Source: Klebsiella pneumoniae (GTDB lineage Bacteria; Verrucomicrobiota; Verrucomicrobiia; Limisphaerales; SXTU01). From it: a DNA stretch of 64,000 bases. Every line of letters starts with the position of its first letter. Position 1 is the stretch's first letter. The stretch spans positions 17,982-81,981 of the forward strand of contig CALQJI020000010.1 in assembly GCA_943330855.2 (NCBI GenBank). Reading direction: 5' to 3'. The notes beneath the pieces are model-generated. The model had not been told where the DNA came from, ran no database searches, and saw only the letters and a list, made by a program, of their open reading frames with translations. This document shows positions 9,179-19,773 of the stretch, piece by piece. Position numbers and translations under genes: made by a program.

Positions 9179-9311
9179 GGAGCGCGGCTCCCAAGTCAGT
9201 TTACCGCGTTCGGAACCGGGCGAGCTGCGTTTTGTGCCAGTGGCGGCGCGGCGCACCGAAGCGTGCGGCCCCGCGCTTCGCAACCGAAGCCGGCTTGGAA
9301 GCCGGCGCTCC
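9179..9311. repeat. Divergent family D-like intergenic inverted repeat
   Basis: The block opens with GGAGCGCGGCT and closes with AGCCGGCGCTCC, imperfectly complementary ends. An inner pair GAAGCCGGCTTGGAAGCCGGC lies near the right side. Its left flank (9146-9178) is a short run of CTCTGCGA-type 10-mers (CTCTGCGACC, CTCTGCGAGC, CTCTGCGGTT). It fills most of the gap between two minus-strand genes and contains no gene. Confidence 0.55.
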
Positions 9312-10052
9312 TCAGTCGGCCATCACCGCGAACGAGTTCTGGCGCGCGGGTGCTGACAGTGTGAAGGCGGGCTTCATGCGGCGCACGGATGGGGCGGGCT
9401 CCACCACGCGAACAGGGGATTCCGCGACTTGGCTCACGAGTGCGACGCTGATGGCGGATGAGCCAAATTCCGGTGACTTGCTCAAGGTGACCTCGGTGCC
9501 GAAGTCGTCGGCGAGCCGACGCAAGAGGCCTTGCAGGAAGCACGCTGACCGGGGGCGCTCCTCCCGCAGCCGCAGCACCAGCCCGTTCTGCGTGACTTGC
9601 AGGCACTCGAAGCCAGGCACGCGCAGACGCGGCAGGAGAGTGCGGGCGCGTTGCGTGAGGCCATCGATCCGCGCGACCATCTGCACAAACCCCCAGCCAT
9701 TCGAGTGCAACGGCCGCGCGTAAGCAGACAGCACGGTGTAAACCAGCCAATACTCGGCATACCACTGCTCCGCCTCTTCGCGGCTCATCTCGATCAGGCC
9801 GGCGAGGACATGCAAGCGACGGCGCGTCACGTCATCCAGCGCCGGGCCGATAGGGCGGGGCTCAAGGCTCGCGGCGCCTGCGCTGCCCGGTCGCGCCTTC
9901 CAATGGGCGAGGTTCCAGTCGAGGCCGGCGAAGTCTTCGACTATGTAGTGCATGAGGACGCTGGTGCGGTCGGTGCCGCTGACGGAGAGGAGGCTCAAGG
10001 GGCTGTAAGTCGTGGTCATAGGATTCGCAAATTGGTTTGTTTGACTGGCCAT
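9312..10052 (-). CDS. H-NOX/HNOB-like protein lacking the heme ligands
   Basis: 246 residues from the ATG at 10052; ATG 10019 (MTTTYSPL) is an alternative. I read an H-NOX-type fold from the order of features. LAGLIEMSREEAEQWYAEYWL (about 83-103) matches the helix usually containing S-PEE-x-x-x-x-F/W-G-x-Y-W. GWGFVQMVARIDGLTQRAR-x-LLPRLRVPGFEC matches the proximal-helix region and the PxFxC strand. LVLRLREERPRSACFLQGLLRRLADDFG matches the YxSxR strand plus the following helix. The expected proximal His is T133, and Tyr-x-Ser-x-Arg is L162-x-E164-x-R166, so heme binding is unlikely. A role as a heme-free sensor or scaffold is inference; a V4R-type domain is the alternative. It has an unstructured C-terminal tail. 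Confidence 0.5.
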   Translation of the reverse strand: MASQTNQFANPMTTTYSPLSLLSVSGTDRTSVLMHYIVEDFAGLDWNLAHWKARPGSAGAASLEPRPIGPALDDVTRRRLHVLAGLIEMSREEAEQWYAEYWLVYTVLSAYARPLHSNGWGFVQMVARIDGLTQRARTLLPRLRVPGFECLQVTQNGLVLRLREERPRSACFLQGLLRRLADDFGTEVTLSKSPEFGSSAISVALVSQVAESPVRVVEPAPSVRRMKPAFTLSAPARQNSFAVMAD

Positions 10053-10177
10053 AGTATCAGGTAGGGAAGGCGCATGGCCCATACTCCAATCGGGGGAGAC
10101 GCAGCGGAGCCGCGTTCTGCATTGCCGATGAGGTGCCTCGGGTTGGCGGAAACCTCGCTGACCAAGGCCGTAGCGCC

Positions 10178-10630
10178 CTACTCCCGCGCCCGAGTGTCCA
10201 CCGTGATGGTCACGGGACCGTCGTTGACCAGTGCCACCTTCATGTCCGCGCCGAACTCGCCCGTGAGGACGGGCCGGCCCAGTTCCGTCGCGAGCTGCGA
10301 GATGAACACCTCGTAGCGAGGGATGGCCACCTCGGGCCGCGCCGAGCGGAGGAAGGACGGGCGATTCCCCTTCTGCGTGCTGGCGAAGAGCGTGAACTGG
10401 CTCACGACGAGCAGCTCCCCGCCCACGTCCTGCACGGAACGGTTCATCAACCCAGCGTCGTCCGGGAAGATGCGCAGACGGACGAGCTTGCCCGCGAGCC
10501 ACGCACTGTCCTCCGCCGTGTCCGCGTCCTCCACGGCCACGAGCACGAGCAGCCCGCGCCCGATGGCGCTGCGGACCTGCCCGGCGATGGTAACGCTGGC
10601 CTCGGAAACCCGTTGAATGACGACACGCAT
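10178..10630 (-). CDS. dtd: D-aminoacyl-tRNA deacylase
   Basis: 150 residues, full family length, starting [15 protein letters not shown]. The two signature motifs that form the cross-subunit active site are present: SQFTLFA (about 78-84) and the NxGPVT loop as [11 protein letters not shown] near the C terminus. The enzyme hydrolyses D-amino acids, and glycine mischarged on tRNA-Ala, from tRNA. It is a cytoplasmic homodimer. It is followed on the same strand by the H-NOX-like gene after 125 bp and diverges from a pseudopilin-like gene. Confidence 0.95.
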   Translation of the reverse strand: MRVVIQRVSEASVTIAGQVRSAIGRGLLVLVAVEDADTAEDSAWLAGKLVRLRIFPDDAGLMNRSVQDVGGELLVVSQFTLFASTQKGNRPSFLRSARPEVAIPRYEVFISQLATELGRPVLTGEFGADMKVALVNDGPVTITVDTRARE

Positions 10631-10740
10631 GATGCGTCGGAAATTGCTGCCTTTGCCCCAGCCAGCGTCAAGCGGATAGAACGCAAAATGACTACCGGCT
10701 GAGGGGGTGACGAATCTTGTTCAACGAACCGCGAGCCCCA

Positions 10741-11589
10741 ATGAAAACGACGAAGCCCAACCCTGCCTCCGCACTGCCCCCCGCGCGCGGGTTCACTCTC
10801 ATCGAACTGCTCGTCGTCATCGCCATCATCGCGGTTTTAGCTGGGATGCTCTTGCCCGCGTTGGGCCAGGCCAAGGCGAAGGCCAAGGGCATCGCGTGCT
10901 TGAACACCACGAAGCAATTCGGGATCGCCTTGGCGACCTACAGTTCGGACAAGGATGGCAAGACGCCTTTCTCTTACATTTCTCCATCGCCGCTCCCCTA
11001 CAACCTCCCCAACAACGGGAGCACCTACGGCGCTTGCAACGGCGCCTCACTGATGGGGTCGTATATGGCCGGGGCGAAAAGCTTCATCTGTCCCTCCTGG
11101 CCCACCGTGAACGTGACGGCTCCATTCGTGACCATGACCACCTTCGGCATCGATTGGATCATGAGCTCCCAATATCGGCTCAACCCGTATCTGGGCATCG
11201 TCGGTATGGGGCCGGGCACGCAGTTGAGCCAATCGGGCGCCTGGCCATCCAGCGTGGGGGGGACCTTTAATGGTGCAGTGCATAATTCCTTTCGCCTCGA
11301 TAACATCATCAACGCATCGGACAAGGTGTTCATGTTCGACGGGCTGGATTCCCGACCCTACATGATCACGCCGGGGTTGGCCTTCGCCAGTTTCAACAAC
11401 TCCCAAGGCGACGGTGACATGGCGAACGGTCTCAATTTTACGCCCACTTACCAGTATGGGAACTACGGACTGCATCATTCCAAGCGGTCCGCCATGACCT
11501 TCATGGATTCCCATGCGGAGCTAGTGCCGAAGAAAAGTCCGATCACCTACGGCGGGACGAACGACGACCACTGGTGGCTCGGCCGGTAG
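10741..11589 (+). CDS. Pseudopilin-like protein with prepilin cleavage/methylation motif
   Basis: 282 residues from ATG 10741; ATG 10717 is possible but gives a longer leader. A basic leader ending ARG is cleaved before [24 protein letters not shown], the class III prepilin signal with Glu at mature position +5. The C-terminal domain has the Gly/Asn-rich features of the large PVC family often called DUF1559-like ([11 protein letters not shown] near the end, usually written FxDGHV). Such proteins are expanded in this phylum. Their role is not settled: surface pseudopili or secretion-linked carbohydrate-active proteins have been suggested. Two relatives with the same motif occur at 39097 and 42912. 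Confidence 0.85.
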   Translation: MKTTKPNPASALPPARGFTLIELLVVIAIIAVLAGMLLPALGQAKAKAKGIACLNTTKQFGIALATYSSDKDGKTPFSYISPSPLPYNLPNNGSTYGACNGASLMGSYMAGAKSFICPSWPTVNVTAPFVTMTTFGIDWIMSSQYRLNPYLGIVGMGPGTQLSQSGAWPSSVGGTFNGAVHNSFRLDNIINASDKVFMFDGLDSRPYMITPGLAFASFNNSQGDGDMANGLNFTPTYQYGNYGLHHSKRSAMTFMDSHAELVPKKSPITYGGTNDDHWWLGR

Positions 11590-11607
11590 CCCAAGCTCCT
11601 TCAAGGC

Positions 11608-12273
11608 TTACGGACGGGGCACCACGGCATACACCCGATTCACCCAGTCCGTTGGCGATTCAGGGCCGGGGGTGCCTTGGGGCACAGGCACACGGTAGGC
11701 GATGCCGAGATGCACGAGCCCGGCCTGCACGGCGGGTTGAATTTCCGGCAATGACATCCCCACGACGACCAGTTTGCCCGCACGCTTTTGCGACAAGGCC
11801 CGCTCCGCGTCGCTCAACGGTGGAAGGCTACTGAACAACACCAAAACCGTGTCCGGCACCCGCACTAGCGAATGAAAGGTGCCCCCCGGCCAGGCGCTGC
11901 CCATCGCCATCGGGGAGCGAGGCAGTTTCACATCGGGATCGAAGCTGAATTTGCCCCGCCTCGCCAACCGGGACTTGAACGCCTGCGCCTGCACCGCCTG
12001 CATCTCTAGCGCCTTGCCGAGGCGCGGATCCTCGCCAGTCGCTTGGTTCGACACGTCATAAACCACCTGCACGCGCCCTCTGGGCAGAATCTTCACTAGC
12101 TCATCCGCCGCGAACTCCCCCAACGAGGCGAACGGACGTTTGTTGACCTTGAAATCCGGCCGCTTGAAATGGCTGTAGAAGAGCCACCCAGCTATCGCGA
12201 ACGCCAGCCCTACGAACCCGAGTTGGGCAGACTGCTTCCAACCCACGCGGGCATCTGTCGCAGTCGGTTTCAT
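11608..12273 (-). CDS. Membrane-anchored protein, paralogue of the divergent neighbour
   Basis: 221 residues from ATG 12273 (MKPTATDARVGWK). One N-terminal transmembrane helix (about 16-34, LGFVGLAFAIAGWLFY) precedes a soluble domain. It shares a string of motifs with the gene at 12398: PFASLGEFAADELVKIL versus PFEQLGAEAAAETAKLL, a GRVQVVYDV-like strand, QAQAFKSRLAR versus QVKGFKTGLNR, KLVVVGM versus KLVVVSA, and the shared ending GPESP-x-x-W-x-x-RVY. The alternating strand/helix pattern resembles a periplasmic-binding-protein-like alpha/beta fold, but I do not recognise a named family. Function unknown. Confidence 0.7.
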   Translation of the reverse strand: MKPTATDARVGWKQSAQLGFVGLAFAIAGWLFYSHFKRPDFKVNKRPFASLGEFAADELVKILPRGRVQVVYDVSNQATGEDPRLGKALEMQAVQAQAFKSRLARRGKFSFDPDVKLPRSPMAMGSAWPGGTFHSLVRVPDTVLVLFSSLPPLSDAERALSQKRAGKLVVVGMSLPEIQPAVQAGLVHLGIAYRVPVPQGTPGPESPTDWVNRVYAVVPRP

Positions 12274-12334
12274 GAGCTGCAACCTGACGCCCCCGTGCCG
12301 GTCCTCCATCAAACAAACTCCCCGCTTGCCGGGC

Positions 12335-12363
12335 TTGATACAAAAAGAGCGGGTTCCTATAAT
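12335..12363 (+). promoter_or_regulatory. Sigma-70-type promoter for the gene at 12398
   Basis: TTGATA (12335-12340), a 17-bp spacer, then a perfect TATAAT (12358-12363). Transcription should start near 12370, about 28 bp before the ATG at 12398. This is the best consensus promoter seen in the window. Confidence 0.75.
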
Positions 12364-12397
12364 CTTGGCCTGCGCTCTACTCGCCTACTAGCTACTC

Positions 12398-13015
12398 ATG
12401 AATAAAAAGACCCTCGTCCTGGCCATCGTGGCCGTTCTCGCCATTGTCGGTGGTGCCGTGCGACTGGCCACCTCGCAATCGGACGGCAGTTCGCGGGTGA
12501 TCCTGAAGCCCTTCGAGCAACTCGGCGCGGAGGCGGCGGCAGAAACCGCCAAGCTACTGAACCAGCAAGGCACCGTGGTCATCGTCGTGGAAGTGCTCGC
12601 AGGGATGAAAAACTCGAACAGCGATGCCCAGGTCAAAGGGTTCAAAACCGGCCTCAATCGGGCAAAAGGCGTAACGCTCAAGGAGGTGAAGGAGTTCAAG
12701 CGCGATATGGCCAGCGACCCACGGGAATGGCCGCCGGGGCAAGCCGCGCAGGTCGCCGGCGCGGGCGCGGGCGCGGTGGTTTTTTTGGGCAATTTTCCCC
12801 AGTCCCTGTCCCCCTCTGACGTCGCCACGCTCAAAGGGAACACGGCCAAATTGGTGGTCGTCTCCGCGCCGTCGCCACTCTTGGCCTCACTCGTGACGCA
12901 AGGGATTGTGCGCACGGCGATTGTCAGCCGCACCCCGCCCGGTCCCGCCCCGAGCGGCCCGGAAAGCCCGGCGGCGTGGTTCGAGCGGGTCTATACGGTG
13001 CTGCGCGCGCCGTGA
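12398..13015 (+). CDS. Membrane-anchored/secreted protein, paralogue of the divergent neighbour
   Basis: 205 residues starting MNKKTLVLAIVAVLAIVGGAV, an N-terminal signal or anchor helix. The remaining domain aligns along its length with the divergent gene 11608-12273 (see motifs there), including the shared C-terminal GPESPAAWFERVYTVLRAP. The strands TVVIVVEVL, AVVFLGNFP and TAKLVVVSAP alternate with helices, suggesting an alpha/beta periplasmic-binding-like fold. It has a strong promoter of its own. The divergent arrangement of two paralogues suggests an inverted duplication. I cannot assign a biochemical role. Confidence 0.7.
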   Translation: MNKKTLVLAIVAVLAIVGGAVRLATSQSDGSSRVILKPFEQLGAEAAAETAKLLNQQGTVVIVVEVLAGMKNSNSDAQVKGFKTGLNRAKGVTLKEVKEFKRDMASDPREWPPGQAAQVAGAGAGAVVFLGNFPQSLSPSDVATLKGNTAKLVVVSAPSPLLASLVTQGIVRTAIVSRTPPGPAPSGPESPAAWFERVYTVLRAP

Positions 13016-13033
13016 GGCGGGGCGGGAGGAAAA

Positions 13034-13061
13034 GGGATAGGAGATAGGGAATAGCGAATAG
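13034..13061. repeat. Heptanucleotide tandem repeat (GGRATAG x4)
   Basis: Four adjacent 7-bp units, GGGATAG GAGATAG GGAATAG CGAATAG, lie in the 75-bp gap after the stop at 13015. Other heptamer tandems are at 32539-32566 and 35238-35272. Confidence 0.6.
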
Positions 13062-13090
13062 GGCGGAGGCGCGCGCTCCCTCTCACCTTC

Positions 13091-14434
13091 TCACTTTCCC
13101 GTCTTCTCCCTATGCCCCAGGCCGAGGAAGAAGATGATCCCCGCCGAGATGATCATCGAGGCGCAGAGGAAGTAGAGGCCGCCGGCGTAGGAGCCGGTGC
13201 TTTTTTCCACCGCACCCAGCACCGTCGGGCCGAGGAAGCCACCGAGGTTTCCGACCGAGTTGATTAGCCCGATGCTGCCCGCAGCCGCGGCCTCGGTGAG
13301 GAACATGCTCGGCAGCGCCCAGAAGGCCGGCATGTAGGACTTGAACCCCGCGAAGGCCACCATGAAGCAAATCACCGTGAGCGTGAGGTTGCCGCGCGTG
13401 AAGGGCGCGAGGCCGATGGCGCACGCACCGATGACGATGGGGATGACGGCGTGGTAGCGGCGTTCCTTGTGCCGGTCGGAACTCCACCCGACGAAAAGTT
13501 GTCCCGTCAGCGCGAGCAAGGGCGGGAGCATGATGAGCCAGGTGAGCTGGTTGAAACTCATGCCATACCAATCCTTCAAAATGCTGGGCAGGAAGAACTC
13601 CACGCCGTAGCTGCCCGTGACGGTGCAAAAGTAGGCCAGCGCGAGCAGCAGCACCTTCGGGTGCCGCAGGGCTTCGAGCACGGTCATGCGCTTGCCTTGG
13701 GAGCGGCTGAGTCGCTCGCGTTCCAACTCTTGTTCCAAGGCGTCGCGCTCCTCGGGCGTGAGCCACTTGGCGTCGCGCGGGCGGTCCGTCATGGCGAAGA
13801 GGACGATGACGCCCAGCACCACGGCGGGGATGCCCCAGAAGATGTAAACGCACTGCCAGCCTTCCAGCCCCATGAACTCCGGGTGGTGCACGGTCACGCC
13901 GTTGACCACCTCGTCAGTGCCGATTTTGAGCAACGCGTTGGAAATCTTCGGGCTCATGATCTGCGCGAAGGGCGTGGCGACGAGGAAGAAGGAGAGGGCC
14001 TTGGCGCGGTCGCGGCTGGGAAACCAGTGCGTGAGATAGACAACGATGCCGGGGAAGAAGCCGGCTTCCGCCAAGCCCAGCAAGAACCGCACGCCGTAGA
14101 ATTGCTCCGGCGTCTTCACCAGCGCCGTGAGTGCGGCCATGATGCCCCACGAGACCATGATGCGGCTGATCCACTTCCGCGCGCTCCAGCGCTCGACGAT
14201 GAGCGTGCCGGGAATCTCCAGCAGGAAGTAGCCGAGGAAGAACATCCCCGCGCCGAGGCCGATGACGGCGTTGTCGAAGCCCGGCAGGTCCTTCGTCATC
14301 GTGAGCTTGGCGATGGAGACGTTCGCCCGGTCCACGTAGGCGATGACGTAGCAGATGAAGAGGAGCGGGAGGAGCCGCCAGTAGGCCTTGCGGCGCGCGC
14401 GGTCGAGGGCAGAGGGGGCGGAGTCGGTGGCCAT
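13091..14434 (-). CDS. MFS transporter, anion:cation symporter (ACS) family
   Basis: 447 residues from the ATG at 14434 (MATDSAPSALDRARRKAYWRLLP). Twelve hydrophobic segments can be traced. The first carries the ACS signature LLPLLFICYVIAYVDRANVSIAKLTM, and the loop after it leads into GAGMFFLGYFLLEIPGTLIVERWSARKWI. The segment GVRFLLGLAEAGFFPGIVVYLTHWFP is also characteristic. Relatives in Proteobacteria carry tartrate, phthalate, 4-hydroxyphenylacetate, glucarate or hexuronates; the substrate here is unknown, though a sugar acid would suit the surrounding catabolic genes. An inner-membrane protein, on the same strand as the nucleoside transporter upstream. Confidence 0.9.
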   Translation of the reverse strand: MATDSAPSALDRARRKAYWRLLPLLFICYVIAYVDRANVSIAKLTMTKDLPGFDNAVIGLGAGMFFLGYFLLEIPGTLIVERWSARKWISRIMVSWGIMAALTALVKTPEQFYGVRFLLGLAEAGFFPGIVVYLTHWFPSRDRAKALSFFLVATPFAQIMSPKISNALLKIGTDEVVNGVTVHHPEFMGLEGWQCVYIFWGIPAVVLGVIVLFAMTDRPRDAKWLTPEERDALEQELERERLSRSQGKRMTVLEALRHPKVLLLALAYFCTVTGSYGVEFFLPSILKDWYGMSFNQLTWLIMLPPLLALTGQLFVGWSSDRHKERRYHAVIPIVIGACAIGLAPFTRGNLTLTVICFMVAFAGFKSYMPAFWALPSMFLTEAAAAGSIGLINSVGNLGGFLGPTVLGAVEKSTGSYAGGLYFLCASMIISAGIIFFLGLGHREKTGK

Positions 14435-14544
14435 GCGGTGTGTTGTGGCGGGGACGATGAAGGGGCGGCGGGCGTGACTCAAGTGTGGACTGCGGTGGCC
14501 GAGCACTGCGGCGACACTGCTTTGGGCGGGGCGACGGAGTTTTA

Positions 14545-14649
14545 GCCACAGATGGACACAGATGAAACACAGAGGAAGCGGGCGGTAAGGTCGGCGAAAT
14601 TGGGCCTGAAACTCTCCCCACTTCGCCCCATCTGTGCTTCATCTGTGGC
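14545..14649. repeat. CACAGATG-type inverted repeat (family F), copy 1
   Basis: GCCACAGATGGACACAGATG (14545-14564) pairs with CATCTGTGCTTCATCTGTGGC (14629-14649). A second copy is at 50764-50897. It sits in the 233-bp gap between two minus-strand transporter genes, and no gene is present there. Confidence 0.7.
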
Positions 14650-14667
14650 GAAAAACCGGCCACCGGC

Positions 14668-15918
14668 TCAGTTCGTCAGCAGCCCCGCGATGGTCGCCAT
14701 CATGTAGCAGGCCAGCAGGCCGCCCACCATCGCGCGCAGGCCGAACTTGGCCAACTCCGCGCGCCGGGTCGGGGCCAGCGCGCCGATGCCGCCAATCTGA
14801 ATGGCGATGCTCGCGAAGTTCGCGAAGCCGCACAGCGCGTAGGTGGCGATAGTGACGCTGCGCGGGTCGAGCGTTTCCTTGATCTTGCCCAGCGAGAGGT
14901 AGCCGATGAATTCGTTGAGCACGATGCGTTCGCCCAGCACTTGCCCGACGGCCACGCAGTCCTTCGACGGCACGCCCATCAGCCACGCGAAGGGCGCGTT
15001 CACCCAGCCGAAGAATTTTTGCAACGTCACCGGGTTGGTCATGTTGAACAGCTCTGTCTGGGGCAGGGCGATGAGGAAGTTCACCATCGCTACGAGTGCC
15101 ACGAAGGCGATAAGCATGCCCATGACATTCAAGGACAGGGTCATGCCCTCGTTCGCGCCGCGGCAGATGGCGTCCACGCCGTTGGTGGATTCCAGTTCCA
15201 GCTTCGCGGTCGCGCCCTGGGCCGTTTCGCTCTGCTCGGTCTCGGGCAGCATGATCTTGGCAATGAGCAGCGCGGCGGGCGCGCTCATGACGGAGGCGGT
15301 GAGCAGGTGGCCGGGGGAAATACCGAAGGAAACGTAAGCCGCCATCACGCCACCTGCGATGCTCGCCATGCCCGGAATCATCACCGCCAGCAGCTCACTC
15401 TTCGTCATGTTGGCGAGGTAAGGCTTGATGACGAGCGGGGCTTCGGTCTGCCCCATGAAGATATTCGCCGCCGCCGCGAGGCTTTCGCTGCCGCTGGTCT
15501 TCATCACCCGTTCCATCACCCACGACACGGCGGCCACGACGCGTTGCAGGATGCCATAGTGATAGAGCAACGAGGACAGCGCCGAGATGAGGATGATGGT
15601 GGAAGTGACGGTGATGACGAAGATGAAGGCATTCTCCGGGCCCCACTTCTCCGCCAGCATTTTACCGTTGGCCAGCGGGCCGAAAACCATCTTGGAGCCT
15701 TCCTCCGCGAAGCCGAGGAGCCGGTCCACCGCGCTGTTGGTGTAGCGGAAGACGGCCTCGCCGAAGGTGGTGCGCAGGATGAGCCAGGCGAAGGCGAATT
15801 GCAGCGCGAGGCCGGAGAGGACAGTGCGCCACGGGAAGCGCTTGCGGTCGAGCGAGAGGCCCCACGCGAGCGCGATGAAGGCGACCAAGCCAAGAAGGCT
15901 GGTGAGGGTCAGGAGCAT
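14668..15918 (-). CDS. Concentrative nucleoside transporter (CNT/NupC family)
   Basis: 416 residues with 8-9 hydrophobic segments, the usual CNT size. Diagnostic pieces are GQTEAPLVIKPYL (the GQSEA-x-L motif of the re-entrant loop), the MTKSELLAVM segment, and the second repeat with VGQVLGERIVLNEFIGY followed by the CGFANFASIAIQIGG helix. The Glu/Asn residues in those motifs form the nucleoside-binding site in structurally known relatives. It imports nucleosides with Na+ or H+; the exact cation cannot be read. An inner-membrane protein, followed downstream by the MFS transporter. Confidence 0.93.
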   Translation of the reverse strand: MLLTLTSLLGLVAFIALAWGLSLDRKRFPWRTVLSGLALQFAFAWLILRTTFGEAVFRYTNSAVDRLLGFAEEGSKMVFGPLANGKMLAEKWGPENAFIFVITVTSTIILISALSSLLYHYGILQRVVAAVSWVMERVMKTSGSESLAAAANIFMGQTEAPLVIKPYLANMTKSELLAVMIPGMASIAGGVMAAYVSFGISPGHLLTASVMSAPAALLIAKIMLPETEQSETAQGATAKLELESTNGVDAICRGANEGMTLSLNVMGMLIAFVALVAMVNFLIALPQTELFNMTNPVTLQKFFGWVNAPFAWLMGVPSKDCVAVGQVLGERIVLNEFIGYLSLGKIKETLDPRSVTIATYALCGFANFASIAIQIGGIGALAPTRRAELAKFGLRAMVGGLLACYMMATIAGLLTN

Positions 15919-15971
15919 GGCGGCGAGCGTAGGCGGGCCGAGCCGGGCGGGGCAAGGCGGTTTGAAGTCCG

Positions 15972-16035
15972 GTAGTCGCAGGCTTCAGCCTGCGCTTGGG
16001 AAACGAAGCCTTCGCAACCTGAAGGTTGCGACTAC
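15972..16035. repeat. Inverted-repeat family A, copy 1 (GTAGTCGCA...TGCGACTAC)
   Basis: Outer arms GTAGTCGCA (15972-15980) and TGCGACTAC (16027-16035) enclose two smaller hairpins, GCAGGCTTCAGCCTGC and CGCAACCTGAAGGTTGCG. Two more copies of the same element lie at 62942-63010 and 63089-63157. The right arm ends six bases before the stop of the isomerase-like gene at 16041. Confidence 0.8.
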
Positions 16036-16040
16036 GAAGT

Positions 16041-16970
16041 TCAGGCGGCGAAGAGTTCCTTCAGGTGCTTGAGCACCGGCGGCACGGACTTGAATGGGTC
16101 TTCCTTGCCCTCGAATTCCAGCGCGACGAAGCCCTGATAGTGGGCCTCGCGCAGCAGCTTCACGAACTTGCCGAGGTCCGCCGGTTGCGGGCCTTTGGTC
16201 GCCGCGCCCACCGGATTGATCTCGGTCTTGAGCTGCACGTTCACCGCGTAGGGCGCGCACTCGGCGAAGTCCGCATATGGATCGGCGGTGCGGAAGTTGC
16301 CGGAGTCCAGGTTCACGCCGAGCCAGCGGCTGTTGACCTGCTTGATGAGTTTGAGCAAGTGCTCCGCGCTGCCGATGGCGTCGTGGTTCTCGATGCCGAG
16401 GAAGATGCCCTTCTGCCCAGCGTAGTCGCTGCACTCCTCCAACGCGGCGACGACGAGCTTGTCCGCTTCTTCGCGCGAGATCTCCTTCGTCTGCCCAGCG
16501 AAGACGCGGATGTGCGAGGTGCCCAGCACGGCAGCGCGGTCCACCCACTGCTTCGTCAGAGCGATCTCCGCGTCACGCTTCTCGCCCTTCGGATGCGAGA
16601 AGTTGTTGCCAATCGCCGTGCCGCTGATGGCCACGCCCTTGATGAAGGCGTGCCGCCGCACCTGCACGAGGTAGTCGGCGGGGAGTTCCTTGGGGAAGAA
16701 GTAGCTGGTCAGCTCCGCGCCGTCGCAGCCGTGCTCCGCGCAGTAGTCGAGGAACTTGAACATATCCATCGCTTGTCCGGCGGGCGCGGCCTTCCCGGCT
16801 CCGCGCTGCAGAGCGCCGCCGAAGAACTCGCGGAAGGAGTAGGCGGCGAGGGCGAGTTGGAGCCGCGCCTTGCCCGTGCGGCCCAGCGGCGCGATGGCTT
16901 GAGCGACGGGTGCGGCAAGCAATGTGGCGGCGGTGGTTTGGAGGAATTGTCGGCGGGAGGTGGTGTGCAT
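16041..16970 (-). CDS. Tat-exported sugar phosphate isomerase/epimerase-like (xylose isomerase-like TIM barrel)
   Basis: 309 residues. A Tat signal (SRRQFLQTTAATLLAAPVAQA) is followed by an AP-endonuclease-2-type TIM barrel. Recognisable strands are LQLALAAYSFRE, GCDGAELTSY, IKGVAISGTAIGNNF, SHIRVFAG, GIFLGIENHD (metal-ligand Glu/His), LGVNLDSGNF and FVALEFEG (second Glu). The fold and metal ligands match inositol/sugar isomerase-like enzymes that are often exported through Tat in Verrucomicrobia and Planctomycetes. The reaction is probably isomerisation or epimerisation of a sugar in the periplasm; the substrate is unassigned. Its start faces the histidine kinase gene divergently across a 298-bp gap with no recognisable feature. 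Confidence 0.88.
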   Translation of the reverse strand: MHTTSRRQFLQTTAATLLAAPVAQAIAPLGRTGKARLQLALAAYSFREFFGGALQRGAGKAAPAGQAMDMFKFLDYCAEHGCDGAELTSYFFPKELPADYLVQVRRHAFIKGVAISGTAIGNNFSHPKGEKRDAEIALTKQWVDRAAVLGTSHIRVFAGQTKEISREEADKLVVAALEECSDYAGQKGIFLGIENHDAIGSAEHLLKLIKQVNSRWLGVNLDSGNFRTADPYADFAECAPYAVNVQLKTEINPVGAATKGPQPADLGKFVKLLREAHYQGFVALEFEGKEDPFKSVPPVLKHLKELFAA

Positions 16971-17268
16971 GGTCGTGGGGAAAGCGAAGCAGAAGCCGCC
17001 CGGGACGGGAATGATTTTGTGATTTCAGTTTCTGGCGGCCGTGCGGAGCCCGCGTGGGGTTCAGCAGCCCCCGTTCCGCAGCCCAGTTCCGACTTTTCGC
17101 TTTCCCGTCGAAGCTGTGCGGGCATAGTGCCCCCGCTCCACGGAGAACTCGTTTCGGTCACAGCGCCCGCAACGGAACAATCAGGGCAACCAACCGGTCC
17201 ATGATGCGCAGCGAGAAAGACGAGGCAAACCTCGCACCACCACCCCAGCAGGGGGCCGAGCTGTTGCC

Positions 17269-19611
<2,343 letters not shown>

Positions 19612-19622
19612 AACTTGCGGTT

Positions 19623-19654
19623 GTAAAAAGAAAAAGACCGCTGGTTAGCGGTCT
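19623..19654 (-). terminator. Rho-independent terminator of rpmI-rplT
   Basis: On the minus strand AGACCGCT-AACC-AGCGGTCT is followed by TTTTCTTTTT. The perfect 8-bp stem (19635-19642 with 19647-19654) lies 120 bp past the rplT stop. Read from the plus strand, the stem could also slow transcription leaving the kinase gene, but it lacks a T tract in that direction. A second small hairpin, TTGGGG/CCCCAA, lies at about 19671-19690. Confidence 0.8.
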
Positions 19655-19773
19655 GGTGGAGGACTAATGCTTGGGGTTATAACGCCCCAACAGTGAGCAG
19701 GAGTGCAGAAGTATTTCCGAGCAACGGAGAGCTCGAACAAAGTCCGCAAACCGTGCGACTACGAATTATGCCG

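Noticed and set aside
10053..10502. Long N-terminal extension of the H-NOX-like gene
   Set aside because: It overlaps dtd on the same strand in another frame; the coding-like part starts at 10052.
19671..19690. TTGGGG/CCCCAA hairpin as a second terminator
   Set aside because: Short stem without a T tract on either strand; kept as a note in the terminator entry only.
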